A stretch of 64,000 nucleotides of DNA from Pisaster brevispinus. Taxonomy: Eukaryota; Echinodermata; Asteroidea; Forcipulatida; Asteriidae. This document shows, one piece after another, positions 22,892 to 33,660 of the stretch. The translations under genes were made by a program, and so were the position numbers. The stretch covers positions 17,552,592-17,616,591 of the forward strand of contig JAMKCF010000007.1 of the NCBI GenBank assembly GCA_023634235.1, read 5' to 3'. The notes beneath the pieces were generated by a model. It did no database searches, was not told the DNA's origin, and was given only the letters and a program-made list of their open reading frames with translations. Each line of letters starts with the position of its first letter. Positions within the stretch are counted from its first letter, which is position 1.

Positions 22892-24688
22892 ATGGAGGTT
22901 ACAAAGTTGTGTATGTTTATGAGCATTGTCTTGACTGTGTTGATCTGTAAGGCAGAATGTCAGTTTTTCAACTTGAACCCACAGAGTGTTACAGTCATCG
23001 AGGGGAGTAATGTAACACTCACTTGTAGTTCGTCGTATTTGCAAGACTGTATTATTTATAAATTCAGTTGGCAAAGACAAACTACTCAACATTTTTACAG
23101 TGAGCAAATTTCTGACTGTTCCTCTGTTACAGCGAACTTTGCAAACAGTAGACTTGCTGTTGAGTGGAGTAGAAATGTCTATCGTATGCACATCAGTAAT
23201 GTACAGCTAGCAGACAACGGAACATATTATTGGTGTGAACATATGATTGGGGAAGAAAATGATCCCAGTGATAAAGCGTTATTGACAGTTAATCCACTTC
23301 TCCCCCAGCATAAACCGAAGTGTGACTTTGAACCTGAACAACCAAGTGTTGGTTCAAACATCTTGTTTAAATGCACTCTCTCAGAACGCGATCCCCCGAG
23401 CCTGTTGACCTGGTTTAACTCCACATCAAATAGTTCTATCCCAGTTGGAGACGAGCCAGAAGTCAATCCAGGTGAGACTTGTACAGTTTCGCAAAAGTTG
23501 ACTGAGTTTGACAACATGAGAGAGTTTATATGTGTAGCTGGTCCCCACCTTAATGGTCCAAATTGCTCCATTGCGCCTCTTCAGATACCAACGACTGTCT
23601 CAATCTCACCCACTCAGTTGACACTACATCAACACGAGAACGCGATTTTCACGTGTGACTTCAAGTCTACACCACAGCAGCTAGCACATGAATACAAATG
23701 GCGCGTGTTCCGGATTGACAAAGACGAAGTAAAGGTCAACCAAGACACTGTGCACAGCCTCGAAGGCCGGTTTAAACTTGACCAAAACGGTCAAACTCTT
23801 CAGATTATCGACGTAACTCTTGGAGAATTCAACAATTCTCAGATCAGATGCATTGCATTTCAAGGTAGTACACCAATTTCAAGCGTCAATGATTCGCTGT
23901 TATTCGTCTTGCCTTTAACCACGGCCACACCAAAGACAACGATAGTTTCAGAAAGAGACACTGATAAATCAGCCGTCGACAGTGGCGATAATACCTTGCA
24001 AGGCTCTGGTGTTATAATTATTGTTGGTGGAATCATTGGTGCAATCTTCTTTCTGATAATCATAACTTTGCTTGGATGCTACTTGATTAAACACAAACAC
24101 AACCCCACCGGACCAGGGCAGACGGCGGCTACACGTGAGCAGAGACCGCCTACAGGTGAGAGAGTAACTGTGAGCAGCGAGGATCAAAATGGTCAAACGT
24201 ACGACGAAATCCCGTTGGATGTTGCAGGAGATCGGAAAGCCATGATTACAAGTAGTGGTGCTACGAAAGAGGCTGAAGTGTTATACGCGTGCGCCGATAA
24301 GACTGGGCGTAACGTAACCAATAAATATGGCGTGCCTACTCCATCAACATCTGGTCAAGATGGTTACACAGTCACTAATGGAGACAGCGCGGACGAGGAG
24401 GTTGGGCATGCAAGGGACCAAGCGATTTACACAATGGTGAACAAACCTATGAAAACCAAACCAAACCACCCAGGGAAGAATGACCATCACAAAGTCAATC
24501 AACTACCAGATGAGGACGGCAAAGAATCAGACACACCCATCAAAGACGATGTTGTGTCACGCAAGAACAACGTGGAGGGACTGGTATATGCGGACTTGGA
24601 CCTACATCACCCCTCATCAGTCAGGAACACAGAAACACTTCAGTCGGAGGAGCAGAGTGAATATGCTGAAATCCGTCGTGATAAATAG
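22892..24688 (+). CDS. Intronless 3-Ig receptor, long ITIM tail
   Basis: A 598-residue type I membrane protein in one uninterrupted frame. The ATG at 22892 is chosen because it aligns with MEVTK of the gene at 46169; the frame extends upstream without ATG. Order: signal peptide (1-23); V-like Ig1 (about 25-133) with C45/C115, W60 and an extra pair C53/C76; Ig2 (144-229) with C161/C214 and extra C144/C225; Ig3 (235-340) with C255/C320; transmembrane helix (about 373-399) without charged residues; basic stop HKH; a tail of about 198 residues. Tail tyrosines are Y437 (TYDEI), Y465, Y479, Y492, Y513 (IYTMV), Y566 in LVYADL and Y591 in SEYAEI. The last two fit the ITIM consensus, so recruitment of SH2 phosphatases is expected from known ITIM biology. 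Many N-glycosylation sequons are present. AATAAA lies at 24845. The likely role is a cell-surface inhibitory immune receptor; the ligand is unknown. Confidence 0.9.
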   Translation: MEVTKLCMFMSIVLTVLICKAECQFFNLNPQSVTVIEGSNVTLTCSSSYLQDCIIYKFSWQRQTTQHFYSEQISDCSSVTANFANSRLAVEWSRNVYRMHISNVQLADNGTYYWCEHMIGEENDPSDKALLTVNPLLPQHKPKCDFEPEQPSVGSNILFKCTLSERDPPSLLTWFNSTSNSSIPVGDEPEVNPGETCTVSQKLTEFDNMREFICVAGPHLNGPNCSIAPLQIPTTVSISPTQLTLHQHENAIFTCDFKSTPQQLAHEYKWRVFRIDKDEVKVNQDTVHSLEGRFKLDQNGQTLQIIDVTLGEFNNSQIRCIAFQGSTPISSVNDSLLFVLPLTTATPKTTIVSERDTDKSAVDSGDNTLQGSGVIIIVGGIIGAIFFLIIITLLGCYLIKHKHNPTGPGQTAATREQRPPTGERVTVSSEDQNGQTYDEIPLDVAGDRKAMITSSGATKEAEVLYACADKTGRNVTNKYGVPTPSTSGQDGYTVTNGDSADEEVGHARDQAIYTMVNKPMKTKPNHPGKNDHHKVNQLPDEDGKESDTPIKDDVVSRKNNVEGLVYADLDLHHPSSVRNTETLQSEEQSEYAEIRRDK

Positions 24689-25130
24689 GTTACTAGTGGT
24701 TTGCGAAGTTCTTGTCTGGCTCTACTCCAGCTAAGGTATGGCAAAGAGATACCAACACAATAAGGGTATTACATGTATACAGGATTGGTAGAGCTGAAAA
24801 ATAGTCACAGTGTTCGTGTTTTGTGTGAGCAACCATATGCATAAAATAAATAGGCTCAATTTGTTGTGTGAGTCCGGAGAAAATAGTAAAAAACCATGCA
24901 CAGTTTTCAGCGTGTAAACACATTGTCCTAAATTTTGGTGATAACAACCACATCAGATGATTTTTTTTTCTAAAGTTTTTCAGAAACAGTTTTCTCAAAT
25001 GTGACCCCGTCTCTGAGGGAAATATTTCACGTTCTTTTACGAACATCACAATCAGCAAAATTAAAGACTAAACTTAAACAAAAATCTTATAACATTGACA
25101 TGCAATGTGTGCATGTTGTCTTTCATAAAG
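24689..25130 (+). other. Long-tail gene 3' flank
   Basis: Resembles 38025-38485 and 35798-36056, so it was duplicated together with the long tail. A candidate poly(A) signal AATAAA lies at 24845-24850. Confidence 0.55.
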
Positions 25131-25450
25131 AACGACTGAGTCCCAAGACTCAAGTTCTGGTGGCTGAGTCATCAGGGTGTGGGTTCGAATCCTGGTCATG
25201 ACAATTGCATTTCTTAGCAAGATACTTAACTAAATAAATGCTTCTTTTCACCCAGAGGTAATTGGGTACCAATGAGGGCAGAGATGCTTAAGTAATTGTT
25301 TTAGCTTAGTGCGCTACATACTTGGCAGCACAGGCTGTATACTCCAGAGGGAGCTGATGCATAATGGTTTAAAGATTGGAATACATCGCCAGTGATCAGG
25401 GGTATAATAATATTGGAGCGCCAGCTATATACGAAGTCACAATTATTCTT
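25131..25450 (+). mobile_element. SINE, second subtype
   Basis: tRNA-Leu-like head with AAGACTCAAGTTCTGG (anticodon CAA) and B box GGTTCGAATCC followed by TGGTCATGACA. The body differs from the SINE at 5983, but the 3' end again reads GAGCGCCAGCTATATACGAAG and AATTATT. It is a duplicated partner of 38486-38795 within the segmental duplication. Confidence 0.75.
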
Positions 25451-28400
25451 ATTTATTTTAATATTATGCCAACATTCGTAGCACAATAATGCAACGGTCC
25501 ATGTCAATTCTCGAGACTAAACCCCATATCGTGTCCAATACTTTTAAGATCAGGTCTCATAATGGCCGAAGAATTTTCATAAATATTAGGGATCTTTTAA
25601 TTTAAACAGACACCTCTATCGAAGACAACCTTTTCTTTTTGTCTGAACTACACCATCCCCCAAAACAGTTCTAAGATAAACTCATGAATAAGCATATTTG
25701 ATACAACAATATCACACCAAGTTAATCACTATTCAACTCGATTGTGAAGCGTCAGTATGAGCATTTTGGGTTTGTTTTCTTTTGCATCATTTTGTGTGCA
25801 TACAAATTGTTGTGAATCAATACACGATACTATGTTAGTCTGCACTCAAGCCGCATTCCGAGATATGTTATGTCGCATAGCTTTAAAAACTTAAAACCAA
25901 AGCCAAAACTTTTTTTTACAAGTCTATTTTGAATCTATGGAACTGTCTAAAGAGCACACCTTTTTTTCATTACACTAAAGATTACAGCGTTTCTTTTGCA
26001 AAATTAAATATACTATCCTATATTGAATGTTAACCAGGATTTTCTTACCAAGAGTTCATTTAATAATATGTAAAAACAATTACACTGAAAAGCTTTTATA
26101 TTTTCATGACTGTTTATGTACAGTCAGTCGTTCCTATGTAATAACAATTGGGTTGTCTGGCTGTTGACCAAATTCAACTTTCACAAGGAAGTGGTTGTTC
26201 AAATAATACAAAGTTGGGTCCTTGTTTAGTGTTTGTGTTAAGACGAAGACAGTACAGGAAAAGGACGTGTCACACTACCTGGCTGAACGCCATGTTTGGA
26301 AGTAGAAAATAAAAACTTTCTGCTGAACGGAAAGTAGGAAAAAAACAAAAACTGTCCACTTAACCAAGCTTTATACATTCGCCCATTAGATTATCAGCAC
26401 ATTTAGTTCAATTATCCAGTTTTCAATTAGTTTCATTTTCAAAATTTAAGTAGAAAACTACAAAATGTAACAGAAACATTTCTCAGATCTGTGTATATCC
26501 AATACAGAAATCACATGTATTTAGTTGCAAACCCACAGCGAGTTGTCCGCCATCGGTATGCTAGACTGGACCATTCCACAAATCTTGGAGGGGGAGGTCA
26601 GTTATCAGGGTTGTGTTTTTTTTTTATCGGCTGATGATTTTTTCCCTCAAAGAAATATTGTTATTTAAAATAATTGCTGTTTACTCCATCAGGCTGTATT
26701 CTACGCTTACATTGTAATGCGATTTTGAAAATGTTTATGGTAAAACGTGAATAATAAATCCATAGTTTTGTTTATATAAATGTACTATATTACCATACTG
26801 AGCGTACAAATCTTGCTGCATGTGGAATATTTTAGTTTATTGTATCATTCGATGCCTTTGTTTTCAGATAGTATCACCGTAATATAGTGTGTTCCTAGCT
26901 GTACGAGTTTTGTCTCAATTCACGCTCACAATACTGTAAGAGTACAAGATACGTCTCCTAATGCACGTAAAGCCCGGTTCATACTTCACGCGAATCCGAA
27001 CGCGAAGCGAATTTCTGTGACGTTGACAATGAATACGCGCAGTTTCTCCATTGTTGACGCAATAAAATTCGCTTCGCTTTCGCTTTCGCAGGAAGTATGA
27101 ACCGGGTTTAACACCCAATGAACGTGCGAACGTGTGCGACGGTCGTTTTGCAACGCATACAATTATGTTGCAATTAGACACAGTGTCTGGGAGTTTTCAA
27201 AATGTACAGATAAAATGCCAAAATGTAACTTCATAATCTTCACCAATTTAGTGTTTTCTTACAGTAATGGTGCTCATTATTAGTATTATATTATTGTACT
27301 GCATTTTTATATTTTACTCTGATTAGTTCGTAACCACCTTTTGTTAATTAATAACTTTGTTTGGCTATATTTTCACCGTTGTTTTTCTGGTTGCCTTCAC
27401 TTAATTCGTTGCTTCTTTTTAATTTTTTTCCAAACAATGTTTATTTTTGTAAACGAAAGAGAAACCTTATCTGTAAATGTATCAGTTAATTACTTCGGTG
27501 TATCTAATTTTATTATGATTATATTTATCCATTGCTTGTTTGATTGAGTTTAATGTTTGTATTATTATTGCTTAGTACAACGTTTTTAAATTCTTGCACA
27601 TATCCTTTTTAAAGTAGCAACTTTATGGATTAGTATTTTCATTATCAACTGTTTTTTTCTGGACACAATAGTTATAGTCGACTATGCATGTTTCCATGTC
27701 AAGCAGCTAACCGGAAGTTCAGAAGCATTACACTGTACTTTTGTTTCTGTTTTTGCCTTTGCCGGTGTGGCAGGAGATTTTGTGCCCCCCCCCCCCCCCA
27801 ACGATGAATAGTGTCGAAATTTGTTCGAATCAACTTCCTTCAGCCCAAGTTGATTTACAATGTTGGGGAAACACACACGCAAAGGGGCGGCCTCTATCGA
27901 CCGCCCGAGAAAATATCCGTTGAATAAAACAATACTGATGCTATAATTTATGCAAACTTGTTAATATACGTGGTTATTTAGATTATTGAAGTGGAAATAA
28001 GTAAAGGTAATTTTATGGTCTTTGATGCAATTTGCTCAATTTTGAAAGTACAACGGACAAAACTGTTTCTATTGGTTTCTGGATTATAATCAGTTAGTTA
28101 AGTTCCGAGTGAAACTGTTCCTGTAAGATTAATCACTAATGCCTAGGTTGTTTATCGAAATAATGAATTGGGCATTGCCATGAAGTTGGTTTAAAGACTC
28201 GCATTTTTTATTTGTACTTATAAAAAACTAGCTTATTAGTGCTTATGTTTATTGGTAAAAAAACATGGATTTTGAAGTTTGTACGTTACCCGCTACAACA
28301 AATGCCCTTGTAGGGGCGTATTAAATTATTAAATCAATCACTATAATCAAAATATAAAGGGAAAGTTTAGAAAAGTTCACTAAGACTCGCAGATGTTTCA

Positions 28401-28883
28401 ACTATGGGAACAACTAAAGGGTGTTATGATGTTATGATGCATTTGTGATAAAGAATGGTGTTATGACGTTAAATTTGCATCTGGGACAAAAATGTTATGT
28501 GTGTCTCACCCATACACCCGTGAGTTTCTTGACCAAAACCTCGGCACTTTCCTGAGTCCTGTGAAAAAAACAATATTGAAAAGGAAACCAAAGAGCAATG
28601 AAACCCGAGACACCCTAATGCTTGACTACACAAACGATTTGACAGTTATATCCTCTGGTCGAGGTGGATACAAATGATTGCGCAATTCTTTTGTCTCAAT
28701 CTGATGTTCCACTGATTGGCGTCCATTCAAGTTTGAGTGAATCCAAAATAATTTATGTAAAGGTAACATTTATTCTGTTATTATTGTCAGATGCATTTTT
28801 ACTGATAGCAATACTAATTAAATTGTTGCTTCACGCTTGTAATACGGAAAAAGAAGTGTTTATATTTTGTTTGGTGTATCTAT
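25451..28883 (+). repeat. Segmental duplication copy S1
   Basis: Non-coding segment repeated as S2 (38796-42732) and S3 (49307-52202), collinear and highly similar. Landmarks include GCTAGACTGGACCATTCCAC (about 26560), an inserted MITE (26971-27108), the left part of an inverted-repeat element (27315-27430), a C-run of about 15 bases near 27785, and GGCGGCCTCTATCGACCGCC at about 27886. No convincing genes; the small ORFs are not conserved in frame among the three copies. Confidence 0.85.
26971..27108. mobile_element. MITE with TAA target duplication (S1)
   Basis: A 138-bp element whose ends are inverted copies, AGCCCGGTTCATACTTC and GAAGTATGAACCGGGTT, flanked by TAA at 26968-26970 and 27109-27111. 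The third segment copy (50210-50212) has a single TAA and no element, showing the pre-insertion site. TAA (TTA) duplication suggests a PIF/Harbinger-type MITE. The interior is itself nearly palindromic (CGCGAAGCGAA against TTCGCTTCGC). Confidence 0.85.
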
Positions 28884-29249
28884 TCGTATCCGACTCCTTT
28901 CGACATCGCTGTCATATACGGTGAGGAGAAATACTGGCAGAGATCTCGTACAGCTGTCATTATAGGGGGTGCCGTTGAAGGCCTTGTCTTTCTGGTTACA
29001 GCCGCTGCTCTCATTGGATGCTACATCGTAAAGAATAAACGGCAGAGGGAAGAACCACGCCCAAAACCGTCTGATGGTCGTGTGAGAACATCACCTGACA
29101 GGCATCAGGGGTGCTCCGTTGCCATGGCAGACTTGACATATACCGAACTCACGCGAGATGAGGGAGAAACTTCTTAACCTTCACCGTATGAAAGTCTGCG
29201 TTCGGATGCACAGAGAGTCCAAGAAACCCTCTACAGTAACGTACCTTAG
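28884..29249 (+). pseudogene. Orphan TM/short-tail fragment (S1 side)
   Basis: Begins abruptly at TCGTATCCGACTCC with no upstream Ig sequence. It encodes the TM helix with Glu (GAVEGLVFLV) and a short tail with LTYTEL, then meets a premature TAA at GAAACTTCTTAA before the second tyrosine motif. The rest, up to CTCTACAGTAACGTACC, is out of use. It lacks a signal sequence or start codon, so it is a pseudogene. Sister fragments are at 42733 and 52203. Confidence 0.85.
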
Positions 29250-30650
29250 ACTGTAATGACTAGCGCCCTCTACTCTGTAAAAGTAGCGCTTCGAAAATAA
29301 ACACATTTCTAAGCACATCGCTTCTACCCACTTTGAAATTTGTTTAGCTCTCAAAATGTATAGATTCTGCATTTCTTTGACATGTTTACCTCGAGAAATG
29401 TTTAGCTTGAAAGTGTTTAGGAATATTATATAGTGGTAAACATGTTTAGAATGCATGACGCTATAAGAAATTAAATGTCAGAGACTGTGCATAGATTTTA
29501 AACAGTTGTCTCGTTCAATTAATAGAGACGGGGCAAATGTTGACAAACCAAGTACACATGTGCATTGCTCTGAACGCATCGTTTATTCTCTACAAAAAAG
29601 TAAAATAAAAATAAAAAAACACAGCTGAGAACGTCTCATTGTTAGCCTATAAGTTGTAACTATTTAATTATAAATTCTCTGATTCTGTCATCACATTTTA
29701 AATGTGAAAACAGACTTCTACAATTATTTCACCCAACTAGCATAACTGGCAAAAGAAATGTTTTGTCATATTATTATGTTTATCTACATTTTGATGAAAT
29801 TTAAACTTGGAAGAAAATATGACTAAAAACAAATCTGTATGGTTTTCTTCAAGGCAAAAACCAGCGTTCATGATTTTTTAAAGCACGATTTATACCAATT
29901 TATACCAACTTGATATCTTAAATGTTTTAATTTATAAAATGGCCATGTTATAAGCGACACACCAGTGTCAGCCCTAGCCATTGTCAATCCACATCTCTAC
30001 TTGGTGCAAATTTGAGGTTTTCTGTAAACAGTAATTTATCGCCGTATATTTTTTAATGACAAAAACCAGTACTCAGAACTAATTGGAACGTAATCGGAAT
30101 ACACAATCAAAGAAACGTTTCTCAGATTGAAATATTCTTGAATCATTTTCTCTAAAACCACATTCCTTTGAAGGGAATTGTTTCTGAAAATGTTATACAT
30201 TATCAACAGCTGCAGTGCTTCTTACCAAGTAAGTTCTTATAGCCATCAGTTTCCGGAGTAATTACCAAAGGTATACCCTCCCTTTATGTAACTGTTTTAT
30301 AAGTTAAGCTAAAATGCTATATTCTCTAAAAGCTCAATACAATGTAGGTGACGTATGCCGTGCCCGTTATATACCAAGATATATTGCAGACTCTTGCCTT
30401 TTGGCGAGCTCGTTGATTTTTTCTCTAAAGTGCACAAAGTTGTGGTTTGGAATCCCACCGGAGTGTCCCTGCTGTTGGCGATTATACACAGTGATTGAGT
30501 TTGTTTGGACAAGAGCGACTGCGCAGTACGAGTAAAAAACACGTAAGACCATTACACCTTTCTTCAAACTAAAAACCCTGAAATCCAACAGCCAAGGCTT
30601 AGTCCTCCTAGCCTTACTTCCTATAGACCAGTCGTTTAATTCACTTATTT
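29250..30650 (+). other. Duplicated 3' flank with SINE-like module
   Basis: Same unit as 19675-20703. The GAGCGACTGCGCAGTACGAG module ends near 30532. No coding function is supported. Confidence 0.5.
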
Positions 30651-30698
30651 GAACTTTACCGAACTCACGCGAGATAACGGAGAAACTTCGGATCCTTT
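30651..30698 (+). pseudogene. Tail fragment (tail-B copy 2), cut at a junction
   Basis: Reads GAACTTTACCGAACTCACGC and AACGGAGAAACTTCGGATCC as in the other tail-B fragments, then breaks at about 30698 and joins Ig3 sequence of another receptor. It is a recombination junction inside the array. Confidence 0.75.
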
Positions 30699-31465
30699 GT
30701 TGCTCCATTGCGCCTCTTCAGATACCAACGGCTGTCTCAATCTCACCCTCTCAGTTGACACTACATCAACACGAGAACGCGATTTTCACGTGTGACTTCA
30801 AGTCTACACCACAACAGCTAGCAGATGAATACAAATGGCGCGTGTTCTCGATTGACAAAGATGAAGTAAAGGTTAACCAAGACACTGTGCACAGCTTCGA
30901 TGGCCGGTTTAAGCTTTTCCAAAAAGGACAAACTCTTCAGATTATCAACGTAACTCCTGAAGAATTCAACAATTCTCAGATCAGATGCTTTGCGTTTCAA
31001 GGTAGTACACCAATTTCAAGCGTCAATGATTCGCTGTTATTCGTCTTGCCTCTGTTTACGGCTGGGTCAGATCATTCAACCATCGATTTGTATCCGACTC
31101 CTTCCGACATCGCTGTCATGTCCGGTGAGGAGAAATACTGGCAGAGGTCTCGTACAGCTGTCATTATAGGGGGTGCCGTTGAAGGCATTGTCTTGCTGGT
31201 TGCAGCCGCCTTTGTCATTGGATGCTACATCCTAAAGAAAAAACGACAAATGGAAGAACCGCGCCCACAACCGTCTGATGGTCGTCTGAGATTATCACCT
31301 GAGAGGCATCAGGGGTGTTCCGTTGCCATGGCAGACTTGACCAACTCTCCCACGTATACCGAACTCACACGAGATGACGGTGAAACTTCTGAACCTTCAC
31401 CATATCAACCTCTATGTTCGGATGCAGAGAAAGGCCATGAAACTATCTACAGTAACGTACCATAG
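30699..31465 (+). pseudogene. 5'-truncated receptor: Ig3, TM and short tail
   Basis: Open frame through Ig3 (CSIAPLQIPTAVSIS onward, AIFTCDFKSTPQQLADEYKW, QIRCFAF), the stalk, a TM helix with Glu (GGAVEGIVLLVAAAFVIG) and a short tail with PTYTEL, SPYQPL and TIYSNV. It lacks start codon, signal peptide, Ig1 and Ig2; no ATG precedes Ig3 in frame near the junction. The coding part is intact, so the truncation looks recent, probably from unequal crossing-over with the tail-B fragment. It could donate sequence by gene conversion. It is almost identical to the corresponding part of the genes at 46169 and 61985. Confidence 0.85.
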
Positions 31466-32268
31466 CCTGTGCTGACATGCGCCCTCTAACTAGGATCTGT
31501 ACGAGTTTCAACAGTAGAAATCCTAGAGAACTTTCATACGCAAGGTAAAAAACATACCATGAAATACCCTTTTGGAATGCAAGTGTAGATACCGAAAGTT
31601 AACAGACTAAACAAAGGAACGGCAGCAACAAATCCAAACCTTCTGCTATGACTAAAACAAAATCGCAGTAAAGTAACTGTTAGTGGCTCTCGAAAATCTG
31701 AATTTTCTTCTAAAGATATAATTTTAAAGTAACTATTTACTGTGAAATCAAAAGTTTAGTTGCATATATGCGTACATGCGTTTAATTTGATGTTGTAACT
31801 ACGACTGATTTTTAGCAGAGAGTTACGTTCGCCTGGTAGGTCCGGTTCTGAATCGTTTCTGCTACATTTGAAAATAGTAACTTCTTTCTAATGGATTGGT
31901 GACTAACCGTAAAAACTTGTTCTAACAGAAACGTTCCAAGTCCCAACAGATTCATCAAATATGTCAAGATTAAACAATGTTATAAGGATGCTGAAATATT
32001 GTTTTTACTAAAAACTAATTTTAAACAAAAGTGTCATTGACGTTTGCCACGTAATGAAATTCCAAGATATGTTGCAGTCTCTAGCCCTTTGGCGAGCTGG
32101 TTGGTTTTATCGTTTCGAAATTAGGTCTAGAATTCAAAAAGTTGTAAGTCCAAATCCCACCGAAGTGCCCTGCTGTTGGTTATACACGGTGACTGAGCTT
32201 GCTCGGACGAGAGCGACTGCACAGTACGAGAATCAAGCACTCAAGACCATTACACCATTCTTGAAATG
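31466..32268 (+). other. Short-tail gene 3' flank
   Basis: Begins with GCCTGTGCTGACATGCGCCC and matches 47606-48395, 57723-58516 and 63431-64000. An ORF within it (32054-32269) recurs at 48086 and 58201 as 104-106 codons, but it overlaps the SINE-like module and has no protein features, so it is not annotated as coding. Confidence 0.6.
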
Positions 32269-33035
32269 ATATCCCCACAAAGCCAATAACTGAGGCTTGA
32301 TGATTGTAACTCTGCTTCACACTCGTTTAACCGACTTCCTTGACCCGTTTAAAACTCAATAAACAGAATGGCCAACTCGTTCGACCCCTGTTACTTATTA
32401 TTCATAGATTGGAGAAAACAATTTGAAATAACATCTCAAAACTAAATTTTCTTTTTCTGAACAGGGGGAACATTTGACCTTTTAATTCTGCCCAGACATC
32501 AATTTGACAAGGAAGTATTGAGCAAATTATCGTGAAACTTAAGCCAACATTGCTCCAAAGAAGAAAAAAAAATTGTTAAAAAACAAGGAAGCGACTCTGT
32601 GAAAACATGCAATCACGACGACACCAACTAAGAATCATTTCTAATAAAAACAACCAAAAACCCAAAATAAATGTTAACTGTTGACATTGTCCTGTAAAGC
32701 AAGACAACTATTTACCACATTGTTGATTGACATCGGTACGTATTGAAGATGAGATATCATTGGGAAACACCAGGGAAAAAAAACACTGTTGGCATTATAA
32801 TAATCTGAAGAGAATGATGCGCCTATAAATACAAAACTGTAAATGCCCCTGTGAAATTAAAAGAGAGGCTAGTGTAACCATGGTGTAATAGAGCTGACAA
32901 GATTGTAATCGAATGGAACATTGACACAGCATTAGTGCACTTATTTGTTTCTTGGTTTGCTCTGAGCTGTCTTGAATTGCTACGTTCTGGTTGATTAAGA
33001 CAATGCCGGGTTGGCAATCTACCAAATGTGTAAAT
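32269..33035 (+). promoter_or_regulatory. Pseudogene 5' flank with conserved box
   Basis: Matches 48396-49168 and 58517-59262 and, more distantly, the E-type flanks. It contains TTGTCCTGTAAAGCAAGACAAC and TGATTGACATCGGTA at 32724-32738. It once served as a promoter; the gene behind it is dead. Confidence 0.45.
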
Positions 33036-33660
33036 ATCGAGATTGTGTATAACAATAAGAGAATTGTATTAACCACGTTGGTATGTAAGGCAGAATATTA
33101 GCGTTTTAACCTGAACCCGCTGAGTGTTACAGTCACTGAGGGGAGAAATGTAATAATTATTCACTTGTGGATCGACGTATTTAACAACCTGTTCTCATTG
33201 TAGCTTCAGTTGGCAAAGAAAAACTGATCCGCATTCTGCGATGAGCAAATTTGTGACTGTTCCACCGTTGCAGCGAGCTTTGCAAACCTTAGTGTTGCTG
33301 TTGAGTGGATTAGTGGCAGCTACCATGTGCACATTCTTAAGCTAGTAGACACCAGAACATAATTTTTTGGTGTAATTATAATGACTAATGGAACAATTGA
33401 TCCAAGTCAGAAAGCTTTACTGACAGTCCACTTCTCCCCGAAGGAAAAACCCGAATTGTAACTATGAGCAACCTAGTGTTGGTTCAATCATCTTATTTAA
33501 ATGCACTCTCTCAGAAAACGACCCCGAGCCAGTTGACCTGGTTCGAACCCACACCAAGCAGTCCTGTCCAAATTGAAGGTAAATCTGAAGTCGATCCGGG
33601 TGAAAGTTGTTCAGATAAGCGTTTGTTGACCGAGTCTGACAGCATGAGAGAGCTCTCGAG
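33036..33660 (+). pseudogene. Ig pseudogene, Ig1-Ig2 part, split by a LINE
   Basis: The start codon is mutated (ATATCGAG where live E-type genes have ATATGGAG). Ig1 has insertions and stops; Ig2 remains recognisable (NALSQKTTPSQLTWFEPTPSSP, then GESC and LLTESDSMREL). The same lesions occur at 49169 and 59263, so it was already dead before the units were duplicated. At about 33660 an L2-like LINE interrupts it; the next piece resumes at 35609. Confidence 0.85.

Noticed and set aside
23227..23571. Minus-strand ORFs antisense to the receptor genes
   Set aside because: They recur at the same places in each paralogue as shadows of the real coding strand.
28850..28890. TM/tail fragments as alternative 3' exons spliced to an upstream gene
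   Set aside because: No AG acceptor lies at the start of homology (TGTATCTGTTCGTATCC), and two of three copies carry a frameshift or stop.
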